Below, one piece after another: positions 45,648-54,349 of a DNA stretch of 64,000 nt. Each line of letters begins with the position of its first letter. Within the stretch, counting starts at the first letter, position 1. The notes below the pieces were generated by a model, which saw only the letters and a program-made list of their open reading frames with translations, was not told the DNA's origin and ran no database searches. Both the position numbers and the translations under genes were made by a program. This DNA is from JAWKNZ01 sp041391425 (lineage in GTDB: Bacteria > Bdellovibrionota_B > Oligoflexia > Oligoflexales > JAWKNZ01), in assembly GCA_041391425.1 (NCBI GenBank), contig JAWKNZ010000013.1:30342-94341 (forward strand), in the 5' to 3' direction.

Positions 45648-47186
45648 ATGCCATTGGATACAAAAGATATAATGTCGCGTATAGTTTCTCTATGTAAGAG
45701 GCGTGGCTTTGTTTTTCAAAGTAGTGAGGTTTATGGTGGCCTTAAATCTTGCTATGATTACGGTCCGTTAGGAGTTGAGTTCAAACGTAATATTGCTGCT
45801 GAATGGTGGCGCAATATGGTTTATGAGCGAGACAATGTCTATGGCATGGATGCGTCGATTATGATGCATAGCGATGTCTGGCGATCCTCTGGGCATGTGG
45901 CTAATTTTTCTGACCCATTAGTTGATTGTAAAAATTGTAAAGAGAGATTTCGTGCCGATAAAGCACCTAAAGCTGAGCCTGGGAGTGCAGTCACGTATGT
46001 TGTCGGCGGCAAGGTTAAGGGAGAAAAAAAATCGGGAACAGTGGGAGCATGCGGCTATGTTTGTCCCAATTGTGGTAGTTGCGACCTTAGTGCCGAGAGA
46101 AACTTTAATGGCATGTTTAGAACCACGTTAGGCCCGGTTGACCCAATGAGTGATTTGGTGGAAAAATTGGCTTTGCGTCTGGAAGATAAAGGCTTAAGCA
46201 GAGTAGAGCTAAAGAAACTTGTGGCTGATTCTATAGATGAGAATGCTATTTATTTGAGGCCTGAAACTGCTCAAGCGATGTTTGTTCAGTTTACAAATAT
46301 TCAACAAACTACATCCGCAAAGGTGCCGTTTGGAATTGCGCAGCAAGGTAAATCTTTTAGGAATGAAATTGTTGTTGAACATTTTATTTTTCGTTCATGC
46401 GAATTTGAGCAAATGGAATTAGAATTTTTTTGTGAGCCAGGTACGCAAGAAGAATGGTTAAATTATTGGATAAATGACCGTTTGCAATGGTTTCAAAAAT
46501 ATGCGAATCGTCATGAAAATTTCAGGCTGAGGCGTCATGATAAAGGTGAATTGGCTCATTATTCAGATGACTGTTATGATATTGAATACCAGTTTCCATG
46601 GGGTTGGGATGAGTTGGAGGGAGTTGCTTCTAGAACTGACTATGATCTTAAAAAGCATGGACAAGGTTCAGGATCTAAACTTAGTTATTTTGATCCACAA
46701 AAAAATGATCCACAAACTGGAAAGATGGGCTGGCGTTATATCCCATATGTTATTGAACCGTCTGCTGGTTTGACGCGTGCTTTTTTGACTTTCTTATTGG
46801 ATGCGTATGAAGAAGAAACCCTAGTTGATGCAAATGGGAAAGAAAAAAGTCGTACTGTCTTGAAGTTGCATCCTAGGTTGGCGCCAATTAAAGCAGCGAT
46901 ATTGCCTTTAGTAAAAAAAGACGGGCAGCCTGAAAAGGCTTTGGATATTGCTAAAAGATTTAGAGAAGCAGGAATCAATGTCAGCTATGACGATGTGCAG
47001 TCGATAGGAAAGCGCTACGCAAAACATGATGAAATTGGGACACCGTATTGCCTAACAGTTGATAATGAGAGCCTTGCCAATGATACTGTTACTATTCGGG
47101 ATAGAGATACCACAAAGCAACAACGTATTCCGGTTTCTGAGGCGATTTCTACTGTTTTAAAGCGCCTTGATGAAAAAAAAGCATGA
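45648..47186 (+). CDS. glyQS: Glycyl-tRNA synthetase (alpha2 type)
   Basis: 512 aa from ATG 45648, chosen because family members begin just before IVSLCKRRGFVFQSSEVYGG; the frame opens earlier at 45546 but those residues are atypical, although the ribosome site for 45648 (GGAG) is very close. Class II synthetase: motif 1 region DYGPLGVEFKRNI, a Cys-containing insertion with CKNCKERF and CPNCGSCD (probable zinc site), motif 2 with FRNEIVVEHFIFRSCEFEQMELEFF, motif 3 with GLTRAFLTFLL, then the anticodon-binding domain with KLHPRLAPIKAAILPLV. It charges tRNA-Gly, whose gene lies at 24.4 kb. The next gene follows 36 bp later. Confidence 0.95.
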   Translation: MPLDTKDIMSRIVSLCKRRGFVFQSSEVYGGLKSCYDYGPLGVEFKRNIAAEWWRNMVYERDNVYGMDASIMMHSDVWRSSGHVANFSDPLVDCKNCKERFRADKAPKAEPGSAVTYVVGGKVKGEKKSGTVGACGYVCPNCGSCDLSAERNFNGMFRTTLGPVDPMSDLVEKLALRLEDKGLSRVELKKLVADSIDENAIYLRPETAQAMFVQFTNIQQTTSAKVPFGIAQQGKSFRNEIVVEHFIFRSCEFEQMELEFFCEPGTQEEWLNYWINDRLQWFQKYANRHENFRLRRHDKGELAHYSDDCYDIEYQFPWGWDELEGVASRTDYDLKKHGQGSGSKLSYFDPQKNDPQTGKMGWRYIPYVIEPSAGLTRAFLTFLLDAYEEETLVDANGKEKSRTVLKLHPRLAPIKAAILPLVKKDGQPEKALDIAKRFREAGINVSYDDVQSIGKRYAKHDEIGTPYCLTVDNESLANDTVTIRDRDTTKQQRIPVSEAISTVLKRLDEKKA

Positions 47187-47222
47187 TGCGACTGAGATAT
47201 GAAATAGGTTGGAGAAAATGGA

Positions 47223-47720
47223 ATGAGCCGTAAACATGCCAATCGTGGCAAGAGTGAGCGGAAAAATAGGTCGAATTCATCACGTGGTAATCGTGGCAAG
47301 GGTCATGGTTCTCCGCAAGAGAAAAGGTCAAAAAACGCTTCTTTTTCTAGAGGGAACGGGCAGAGCGGAATGAAGGAGTCACAGAATATGGAAAATAGTA
47401 GTGATCTTCATGTACAATCCGATAAAGGCGCACTTATTGCCAAAAGTACAAAAGATTATGGGGTTTATCAACCAAATGCAAAAAAGAACTTTACTGTACT
47501 GTTCTTTGATACTTTCAGGGAGGCTGAAGCTGACCTTGAGGTGATCAAAGAAAAGTGCTTAAAATATGATCAAGTTAATGTTGTTGTGCGTGCCGAGGGT
47601 GATATGAATAACCCTAAAATATTGGCGGTAGATAGTAAAGTAAAGCTTTATGCCGGAGAAGCTTGGGCATTAATACACGATCGAAGAGTTGAGGAAAATT
47701 GGTATGATACCCCTCATTAG
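47223..47720 (+). CDS. Basic, disordered N-terminus protein of unknown function
   Basis: 165 aa, ribosome site GGAGAAAATGGA before ATG. The first 65 residues are Arg/Lys/Ser/Gly-rich (RKHANRGKSERKNRSNSSRG) and probably disordered and nucleic-acid binding. The C-terminal 90 residues form a compact domain with KNFTVLFFDTFREAEADLEV, VNVVVRAEGDMNNPKILAV and a tail VKLYAGEAWALIHDRRVEE. It follows glyQS by 36 bp and is probably co-transcribed, so a translation-linked role is possible (inference). I do not recognise the family. Confidence 0.7.
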   Translation: MSRKHANRGKSERKNRSNSSRGNRGKGHGSPQEKRSKNASFSRGNGQSGMKESQNMENSSDLHVQSDKGALIAKSTKDYGVYQPNAKKNFTVLFFDTFREAEADLEVIKEKCLKYDQVNVVVRAEGDMNNPKILAVDSKVKLYAGEAWALIHDRRVEENWYDTPH

Positions 47721-47737
47721 ACGCAGTTGTGTATGGG

Positions 47738-48058
47738 GCTATTGTGTTACTGTTACTTTAGCAGGGAGTATAACTTCTTAGACGCTTTTTTATTACGGTT
47801 TGATTAATCCCGGATCCGAATTTCTAGTCGGTTGCGGCGTTGCTTCGTCGTCAGAAAATCCTCATGTACCAACATGTACACTGCGGTTTCCCACCTCCTC
47901 TTGCCTAGCACCCGAGCGAACTTCGAATCCGGTGAAAATACTACAGTTTTTCAAAAAATTTCAGATCCCGGATTAATAGCTTCTCCAATATTCTTGTTAT
48001 CGAGAGCAAAACCTTTAATATTTTTAGCAACTAGAACTGTTTTGCCACTGTATTAATG
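47738..48058 (-). pseudogene. Gene remnant interrupted by the second MITE copy
   Basis: On the minus strand, codons from 48058 read YSGKTVLVAKNIKGFALDN then KNIGEAIN up to the element; after removing 163 bp plus one copy of ATTAAT the frame continues INQTVIKKRLRSYTPC to a stop. The joined frame is about 41 codons, has no start codon and begins after an in-frame TAA, so it is a fragment. The seamless frame across the insertion supports the target duplication. I cannot name the original gene. Moderately likely by chance in AT-rich DNA. Confidence 0.35.
47809..47971 (+). mobile_element. 163-bp MITE-like element, copy B
   Basis: Same length and ends as copy A (CCCGGATCCGAATTTC ... AAATTTCAGATCCCGG), with about nine base differences (about 94-95% identity by eye). 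Flanked by exact 6-bp duplications ATTAAT at 47803-47808 and 47972-47977. Central imperfect palindrome around CATGTACCAACATGTACACTG. It lies in the gap between the basic protein gene and the ZIP-like gene, inside a possible gene remnant. Confidence 0.85.
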
Positions 48059-48214
48059 TATTATTTTCTCACTTTCTGAGAAAATCTTGTCTGATAGATC
48101 TTATTTGCTGTATTGAGCCGGGGGATTTTTGGCTATTATTCGGTTTTATACTTGACAGGCACGACGCTTTGAGAAGAATCTGCCACTTGAGCCTCAGTCG
48201 AAAAGGAGAACGAG

Positions 48215-49069
48215 CTGGCTTTATCTCCCATTGTTTTAGTGTTATCTAACCTAGCATTTTTACTTGGACCCCTGGTTTCGCGGGCCGCCAAGAGGTGGAA
48301 GCATTTGCATTTTACTCTTAGTGGGTTTGCCTGTGGAGCAATACTACTATTTTCTTTTATGCACTTACTTCCAGAGATTTTTGGTAATCGTGATTTTATA
48401 GCCTTATTCGTTTTTTGCCTTGGCTTTTCATTCCCATTTTGCCCGGGAGCATTAGGGAAAGTTTTTTCAAAGCAAAGACAAGACTTTCTTATGGGTCTAT
48501 TGCTATTGCTGACAGGTTTGGGTTTTGCTTTTCACGTCTTTATTGAAGGAACCGCTATTGCTGCCCATGAAAATACAATGGATATACATCTAGGTATGGC
48601 GGTAATTGTACATCGCTTTACAGTGAGTTTGTTATTATTTAGATATCTGGTTTATACGCAAAAACATTATGCATTGGCAGTCATCGTGTTTATTGCACTT
48701 ATAACTGGAACAACGGCAGGTTATTTTTGGGGACAAAGTTTAGTTACCAAGTTTTCACCTAGTGCTGCAGTGATGTCGGAAGCATTTGTTGCTGGTACAT
48801 TGCTACATTTTTTATTTAGAGAGAATCAGGTTACTTCTGGTGTCTACCGTCTACTTTTTTCTTCTAAATTGAGTAAACTTGGTTTTATTAGAAGCCAAAC
48901 AGCAGATATCCATTGTCAAAGCTCTAAGACTCATTCACGAACGAACTGTAAGGACAGTCCTAGCTCAGAAGTTGATACACCTCTTGATTCAGTGCGCTTA
49001 GAAGGTTCTTTCTATTACTTTACTATTGGGCTAGTGCTTGCATTTGTACTTACATTGTTTGATGCTTAA
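48215..49069 (+). CDS. ZIP-like metal transporter, unusual start
   Basis: The frame with a GTG start at 48239 (276 aa) lacks half of its first membrane helix. In frame upstream, CTG at 48215 lies 6 nt after AGGAG (48204-48208) and adds ALSPIVLVLSNLAFLLGPLV, a full first helix; ATT at 48230 is another rare option. About eight membrane helices are predicted. ILLFSFMHLLPEIF and the pair FHVFIEGTAIAAH / MAVIVHRFTVS carry the His-rich metal-site pattern of ZIP transporters (HxxxEG in helix 4, HR in helix 5). A polar loop after about residue 200 contains His, Cys and Ser. It probably imports a divalent metal such as zinc (family-level inference). Start is uncertain. Confidence 0.75.
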   Translation: MALSPIVLVLSNLAFLLGPLVSRAAKRWKHLHFTLSGFACGAILLFSFMHLLPEIFGNRDFIALFVFCLGFSFPFCPGALGKVFSKQRQDFLMGLLLLLTGLGFAFHVFIEGTAIAAHENTMDIHLGMAVIVHRFTVSLLLFRYLVYTQKHYALAVIVFIALITGTTAGYFWGQSLVTKFSPSAAVMSEAFVAGTLLHFLFRENQVTSGVYRLLFSSKLSKLGFIRSQTADIHCQSSKTHSRTNCKDSPSSEVDTPLDSVRLEGSFYYFTIGLVLAFVLTLFDA

Positions 49070-49079
49070 AACTTATTTG

Positions 49080-49104
49080 AAAACTTATTTGTAATAAGTT
49101 TTTT
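49080..49104. terminator. Intrinsic terminator between convergent genes
   Basis: AAAACTTATT TGT AATAAGTTTT then TTT: a 10-bp stem with 3-nt loop. The T tract serves the plus-strand ZIP-like gene; the A run on the other side makes it usable for the minus-strand lipoprotein gene too, although its stop is immediately adjacent. Confidence 0.7.
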
Positions 49105-49960
49105 AAAATGGCAGCCCATCGGATTTTGCTTGTTTGGGAAATTCGAAACTATTAATTTCCCCATGATCGAATAGTGACCGATAAAAATAGCATAATTGAC
49201 TGTTGTCACCTTCGCACCCCTCTCTAATAATTTCTAAATCAATGAGAGGTACTATAGTACTTTCTTTTGGGAAGATGCGTTCAGAAGAATATTTTACAAC
49301 TCCATCTGAATATGCCTCAATTTGCGTATAGTTTGAGTGGCATAGATTTGCACACGCAGGCTCTCCGCCGCCAAATACTGACCGAAATGGTGAATTTTCT
49401 TGTAGTGTCTCTGTAATTGGGAGCTCTAGATCCCCTTTGATGGATTGATTGAAGGTTGTTGTTTCTGCCAGTTCAATATGATTTTTTTCTGGTCCATCTG
49501 GGACGAAGGTCAAGACGAGGCTTTTTAGTTGAATAAAAATTCGTGGGCTTTTTTGGCTAGTAGCTCCCTGGGCACTAAACCTGTTAGAAGTTGCGGTTAT
49601 TTCTAGAGGCCTCTTTAATGATTGTAAGACACAATTGATCGTAGTAGGTTTTGGCAATAGGTTGAGAAGATCGATGAATTCTTGGATCGAGCCTGGCTGG
49701 GCTAAAGGGGAGTCGGGAGACTTGCATACTTCCATAGAAGTTTGGGTGGTTTTACAGCCATCTCCTTCACATGTACTTTCATCATTTGATGGGTCTTTTG
49801 AAGCCGTTTCATCATCTGTAGTGCTGTTTGTAGCAGCATTACTTTTCTCGTCCGTGTTTCTATTTTGCTGCGTTTCTTGCGAGCATGCTGATAGAATGGC
49901 AAGGCTGATCTGCAACACAGTTTTGAGTGAAATATGTAAAAATTCCAAGTTGAACTTCAT
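49103..49960 (-). CDS. Lipoprotein of unknown function
   Basis: 285 aa. Signal with LQISLAILSAC (lipobox LSAC, Cys26). A long Asn/Thr/Asp/Glu/Lys-rich linker follows (about residues 30-75), then Cys-containing folded part with CEGDGCK, MEVCKSPDSP, NCVLQSLKRPLE, EPACANLCHSNYTQIE and REGCEGDNSQLCYFYRS, so several disulphides are likely. Beta-rich, periplasmic or outer-membrane. I do not recognise the family. Convergent with the ZIP-like gene; divergent from the beta-CASP gene. Confidence 0.8.
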   Translation of the reverse strand: MKFNLEFLHISLKTVLQISLAILSACSQETQQNRNTDEKSNAATNSTTDDETASKDPSNDESTCEGDGCKTTQTSMEVCKSPDSPLAQPGSIQEFIDLLNLLPKPTTINCVLQSLKRPLEITATSNRFSAQGATSQKSPRIFIQLKSLVLTFVPDGPEKNHIELAETTTFNQSIKGDLELPITETLQENSPFRSVFGGGEPACANLCHSNYTQIEAYSDGVVKYSSERIFPKESTIVPLIDLEIIREGCEGDNSQLCYFYRSLFDHGEINSFEFPKQAKSDGLPF

Positions 49961-50151
49961 TTTGTCTACCTATAACTATGCGGTTAAACAGATTTAAAAT
50001 TAACGAGTTCACTCTTCACCTTATCGGCGTGTTAATATTAGCCTTTAACCTATAAAATGCGTATATTTTACTGATATAAAATAGAAATTTTAGATATCGG
50101 GACAAGAGTAATTGCTCTCGACACGTTAAATTATTAGAATGTAGAATTCTA

Positions 50152-50160
50152 TGGTATAGT
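50152..50160 (+). promoter_or_regulatory. Candidate extended -10 promoter of the beta-CASP gene
   Basis: TGGTATAGT fits an extended -10 (TG-N-TATAAT with one change) 35 bp before the ATG at 50196. It would give a leader of about 30 nt. No clear -35. Confidence 0.4.
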
Positions 50161-50195
50161 GCTGTTTTTATAAGGTAATTTAAAGGCGTTAACCT

Positions 50196-51596
50196 ATGAT
50201 TAAAATTCAATTTTTAGGTGCAAAAGACACAGTCACTGGAAGTCGTACCTTGCTAAGGTTTAATGGTAAGGTATGGCTTATAGATTGTGGGTTGTTCCAA
50301 GGACCTAAAGAAGTACGTGATAGAAACTGGGAGAAGTTTGATATTTCTCCTCACGAGATTGATGGGATTATTTTGACTCATGCGCATTTGGACCATTCTG
50401 GATATTTACCGCGAATTTGTTCGCAAGGTTATAACGGTCCAATTTACATGACAAATGGTACGGCAGATTTGTTGGAAATTTTATTAAACGATGCCGCTAA
50501 ACTAGAGGAAGAGCAGGCTAACTATGCTAATAGGAGTCGTTATTCTAACCATTACCCAGCCAAACCTCTTTTCACATCGCGCGATGTCGATAAGTGTTTA
50601 CAGTTACGAAAGTCAGAAAAAAGGCATGAATGGATTGCATTGGATGCTAGCCTGAGTGTTCGCTTCTTAAATGCCGGGCATATCGTAGGTGCTAGTATGG
50701 CACAGTTTGCTGTAAACTTGGGTTCGATTACACGTTTGTTAACCTTTAGCGGTGATGTTGGTCATGAAAGATCATTTACCTTGCGGGCACCAGAGCCAAT
50801 AATTGAAACAGACATTTTGGTTTTGGAATCGACCTATGGTAACCGCTTGCATCCCAGAAATAGTATATTGAAAGAGCTTGCTGAGGTTATCAATCGTACT
50901 ATTGGTAGAGGAGGGGTTCTGATTATTCCTGCTTTTGCTGTGGGAAGAGCCCAGGAGGTAGTTTATCTGATTAAGCTACTTGAAGAGAAGGGGATGATTG
51001 CAAAAGTGCCGGTTTTACTTGATAGTCCAATGGCGAATGCTGCTACAAATATTTTCTTAAACCATCCTGAAGATCAAAATATTGATACTGGCTTTTTAAA
51101 TAGTGAGATGCCTTTTAGGCCTGCTAAATTTGAAATGATTAGTAGTGTAGATGATTCGATGCTTGCTTGCATGCAAAATGACCCAGCTATTGTCATCAGT
51201 GCGTCGGGTATGCTGAGCGGGGGGAGGATTTTACATCACGTTAAGCATAGGATTGAAAACGAAAAAAATACCATTCTATTTTCTGGCTTTCAAGCTGAGG
51301 GAACTAAGGGGCGTTATTTGCAAGAAGCGCTAGAAAATGGAGCCGATACGATTAGAATCCATCACGAAGAAAAGCGGATTGAAGCTGAAATCGTAACCTT
51401 AGATTCTCTTTCTTCGCACGGAGATTATCAGGACTTGTTGGAGTGGCTCTCTAAAATCCGTAAATTTCCTAAACATATTATTTTGAACCACGGTGAGATA
51501 ATAGCTCAAGAGTCGTTTAGGGATAAGATAAAAAGTAGATTTGATGTCGATGTTAGATTGGCCAGCGAAGAAGAAATTTTTCGTTTTTGGCAATAG
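50196..51596 (+). CDS. Metallo-beta-lactamase-fold RNase (beta-CASP family)
   Basis: 466 aa. Metal site THAHLDHSGYLP near residue 65, Asp in TFSGDVGH, and later His in GAKDTVTGS-type opening and SSHGDYQDL, all in the family order of RNA-processing beta-CASP proteins (YSH1/RNase J-like). The inserted beta-CASP domain contains LVLESTYGNRLHP, VLIIPAFAVGRAQEVVYLI and PVLLDSPMANAA, then VISASGMLSGGRILHHV. Such enzymes are exo/endonucleases in RNA maturation. A VOC-protein gene follows 60 bp downstream. Confidence 0.94.
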   Translation: MIKIQFLGAKDTVTGSRTLLRFNGKVWLIDCGLFQGPKEVRDRNWEKFDISPHEIDGIILTHAHLDHSGYLPRICSQGYNGPIYMTNGTADLLEILLNDAAKLEEEQANYANRSRYSNHYPAKPLFTSRDVDKCLQLRKSEKRHEWIALDASLSVRFLNAGHIVGASMAQFAVNLGSITRLLTFSGDVGHERSFTLRAPEPIIETDILVLESTYGNRLHPRNSILKELAEVINRTIGRGGVLIIPAFAVGRAQEVVYLIKLLEEKGMIAKVPVLLDSPMANAATNIFLNHPEDQNIDTGFLNSEMPFRPAKFEMISSVDDSMLACMQNDPAIVISASGMLSGGRILHHVKHRIENEKNTILFSGFQAEGTKGRYLQEALENGADTIRIHHEEKRIEAEIVTLDSLSSHGDYQDLLEWLSKIRKFPKHIILNHGEIIAQESFRDKIKSRFDVDVRLASEEEIFRFWQ

Positions 51597-51655
51597 TCAG
51601 TGCTAACTTTGTTGAAGGTAAGTTGTTTTTAATTTGAAGAAGGGGGAAAAGGATA

Positions 51656-52201
51656 ATGATAGAGTTAGAACAAATACACCATGTGGCGTACCGTTGCAAA
51701 GATGCTAAAGAAACTGTTGAGTTTTATAAGTCGGTTTTAAATATGGATTTTTTAGTGGCAATTTCTGAGGACAGAGTTCCGTCTACTAAGGAAGAGAACC
51801 CCTATATGCATGTCTTTTTGGATGCGGGAGCGGGCAATATTTTAGCCTTTTTTGAATTGCCGGACTCTCCAGATATGGATCGAGACCATAATACACCTTT
51901 ATGGGTCCAGCATATCGCCTTTCAGATAAAAGATGAGAAAGCCTTGTTGGAGGCTAAAGAGGATCTTATTGCAAAAGGCTTAGATGTGATAGGCCCTACT
52001 GATCATGGAATTATTAGGTCAATATATTTTTTCGATCCCAACGGTCATAGAATCGAGCTAACTTGTCGAACTCATAGGCCGGGACAACTGGAAGAATTAA
52101 AAAAGATAGCTCCGGCAATGATAGAGGAGTGGTCTAAAACTAAGAGAGCTCCACGTCATGCAGCGTGGCTACACGAAGGTGAGTTTAATCAAGATGGCTA
52201 G
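51656..52201 (+). CDS. VOC-family (glyoxalase/dioxygenase-like) metalloprotein
   Basis: 181 aa made of a single vicinal-oxygen-chelate unit pair. Metal ligands fit the family: His in EQIHHVAYRCKD, His in WVQHIAFQIKD, and Glu in HRIELTCRTHR. Sequence such as FFDPNGHRIELTCR is typical of dioxygenase or glyoxalase-like proteins. The C-terminal tail is Lys/Glu-rich. Substrate is not predictable. It follows the beta-CASP gene on the same strand and is not next to hpd, which belongs to the same fold superfamily. Confidence 0.88.
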   Translation: MIELEQIHHVAYRCKDAKETVEFYKSVLNMDFLVAISEDRVPSTKEENPYMHVFLDAGAGNILAFFELPDSPDMDRDHNTPLWVQHIAFQIKDEKALLEAKEDLIAKGLDVIGPTDHGIIRSIYFFDPNGHRIELTCRTHRPGQLEELKKIAPAMIEEWSKTKRAPRHAAWLHEGEFNQDG

Positions 52202-52238
52202 ATATTGTTAAATCGCTTGCCGTAAACGGGATTTATAT

Positions 52239-52278
52239 AAAAGCTTCTTGTGTGTGAAAATGCAGGCTAGAAGCTTTT
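52239..52278. terminator. Inverted repeat between convergent genes
   Basis: AAAAGCTTCT (52239-52248) and AGAAGCTTTT (52269-52278) form a 10-bp stem with a 20-nt loop, between the VOC gene (plus) and the antiporter gene (minus). Likely bidirectional terminator. Confidence 0.5.
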
Positions 52279-52307
52279 GACGACTTGCCTCAGAGTAGTG
52301 TGGGCTT

Positions 52308-54248
52308 TTATATTTCGTGCAATTGTTCTGTCACTTCTTTAAGGGGTTCTTTTGAGCCTACAATGGTGAGCGTATCGCCATAGCAAAATTTGTAATTTCC
52401 GTTTACTACAATGTTTTTACCACCCCTGTGTGCTGCAATAATCAAGATTTTGTCAGGTAATTTGATATCTTTTAAATATGAGCCGACAACATATGAACTA
52501 GTAACATAGATATCCACGACGTCTTGATCGTCTTCCCAATTGAGTAGAAGGGCAACTGCGGATGGAGAACGGACAAAATGATCGAGAAGGCTGATCATTG
52601 CGGTGGATGGTAAAACCGTTGTGACATCTAATTCGTGGAATTTATCTTGGTAGGCTCGGCTGGAAAGTTGCACAATGAGGTTAATACCTACAAAGTGTTG
52701 TCTTATCAATTGACATATTGTGTAGTTTTCTTCATCTGAAAATAAACACACAACAGTACCGGTTGCTTCTATATTTATTCTACGCAATTCATCGATTGTG
52801 AGTTGTGATATTTGACTAAATTCGATATCTTCTCCAACGATATGCTCTATCTTTCTTTCTTTTAAATCTATGACTTGCACATGCCAGTTGTGCAGATGTA
52901 ACTGTTTTGCTAAAGCTAAACTTGTAGAGTCATTTCCAAAAATCGAGACGTTGTGAATAATATTAGGATCTGTCTTTTTAGCTTTCGGGCGTGCTTCTCC
53001 CATGATAAAAATAGCCATTTTTAAGATAGTGGGTCCGATAAGCTGGTTTATTACGATAATTGCTATGATAAGGGTTGCGAACTCACTGCCCCAGATTGGA
53101 AAATTCAGTTCTACAGATTTAGCTAAGCCAATACCAACACCCGCCTGGGTAATAAAGCCCATCCAACTTATACAATTACTTTTCATTGGATCTTTAGCGA
53201 TGGTTCCGCCAATTAGTGAACCGATAAATAATCCAAGAGATCTTACTAAGACTAAGGCTAGGGCAATAGGCCATACATCACGAATGACACTTATTTCTAA
53301 CCCCAATCCTGTATAAGTAAAAAAAGCTATATAGATATAAGAAGAATATTCATGCAATACTTTGTCAAATAAAGCACGATAATTGGTATAGTTTGTGACG
53401 TAAAATCCTGCAACCATACAGACCATGAGAGGCTCAGGAAAAAATCCTGGTCCAATAATTTTTGCGATAAGCAATCCTATTTTTTCAATTGATAAAAATG
53501 AGATGTATCCAATGATGATAACAGCAATAGGCTTATATTTATATTCGAGTGAGCTAGCTAGCAGCCGTGATAGAGTTTTTCCTAAACCAATGCCTACGAG
53601 GGCTGACAGGAAAAAATTGATTAAAATTTCTAGGAGGAAAATTAAATTTACCGAATTTTCTGCATAAAGTGCGGCTGCGATAGACGTGCAAATGGTAAAA
53701 ACAGCAATGACAAATACATCGGTGAGAACCGTAACTCCCAAGATTGTTTTTGTAAAAGGGCCATTAGCACGGATTTCTTTAACGACAGCTACTACCGAAG
53801 AAGGCGATCTAGCAACGAGAATTGTACCTGCTAGGATAGCGACAGCAAAGGTACCTGATTGGCTAATACCTTCTAAAAATCCCGATTGGCTTAATAAATA
53901 ATACGTTGTTGTAGCACATAACCCAAATATTACTAATAAATGGCATATAGTAATCCAAAAGATGGATTTAAGTCTTTCTTTGTAGGTTGCTACGTAAATT
54001 TCTGAACCGGCCATAAATGCTATAAAAGCAAGAGCACAGCTGTCAATAAAGGAGAAGGGCTTAATGATATTGCTGCCAACAAACTTAAACGCATGCGGGC
54101 CGACGAGAATACCTGTCAGCAAAAATCCTGAAATAACGGGCAGCTTGATCTTATCAAAAATGTTGCCTACTTGCCTGGCTGAAAAAATAATAAGCACTAG
54201 CTGTATTGATAAGAGTAACCAGCTATAAAATGAAACCGAATCTAGCAT
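52308..54248 (-). CDS. CPA2-family monovalent cation:proton antiporter with TrkA-N domain (KefB/KefC-like)
   Basis: 646 aa. About 12 membrane helices in the first ~400 residues, beginning SWLLLSIQLVLIIFSARQVG and containing the family motif SGFLLTGILVGPHAF and SPSSVVAVVKEIR. A TrkA-N/RCK nucleotide-binding domain (about 425-545; VSIFGNDSTSLALAKQLHLH) and a TrkA-C domain (about 560-640; VVGSYLKDIKLPDK) follow. It probably exchanges K+ or Na+ for H+ across the inner membrane, gated by nucleotide binding. It stands alone, with the 80-bp repeat array directly upstream of its start. Confidence 0.92.
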   Translation of the reverse strand: MLDSVSFYSWLLLSIQLVLIIFSARQVGNIFDKIKLPVISGFLLTGILVGPHAFKFVGSNIIKPFSFIDSCALAFIAFMAGSEIYVATYKERLKSIFWITICHLLVIFGLCATTTYYLLSQSGFLEGISQSGTFAVAILAGTILVARSPSSVVAVVKEIRANGPFTKTILGVTVLTDVFVIAVFTICTSIAAALYAENSVNLIFLLEILINFFLSALVGIGLGKTLSRLLASSLEYKYKPIAVIIIGYISFLSIEKIGLLIAKIIGPGFFPEPLMVCMVAGFYVTNYTNYRALFDKVLHEYSSYIYIAFFTYTGLGLEISVIRDVWPIALALVLVRSLGLFIGSLIGGTIAKDPMKSNCISWMGFITQAGVGIGLAKSVELNFPIWGSEFATLIIAIIVINQLIGPTILKMAIFIMGEARPKAKKTDPNIIHNVSIFGNDSTSLALAKQLHLHNWHVQVIDLKERKIEHIVGEDIEFSQISQLTIDELRRINIEATGTVVCLFSDEENYTICQLIRQHFVGINLIVQLSSRAYQDKFHELDVTTVLPSTAMISLLDHFVRSPSAVALLLNWEDDQDVVDIYVTSSYVVGSYLKDIKLPDKILIIAAHRGGKNIVVNGNYKFCYGDTLTIVGSKEPLKEVTEQLHEI

Positions 54249-54349
54249 GCTACCTTCAATTTAGAGTTCTGTCGAAGAAACCTGCTAAAAAGAATATCAT
54301 ATTTTGATCAGATTTATAATTAAATTTAAGTTAGATGTTCAGGTGATTA

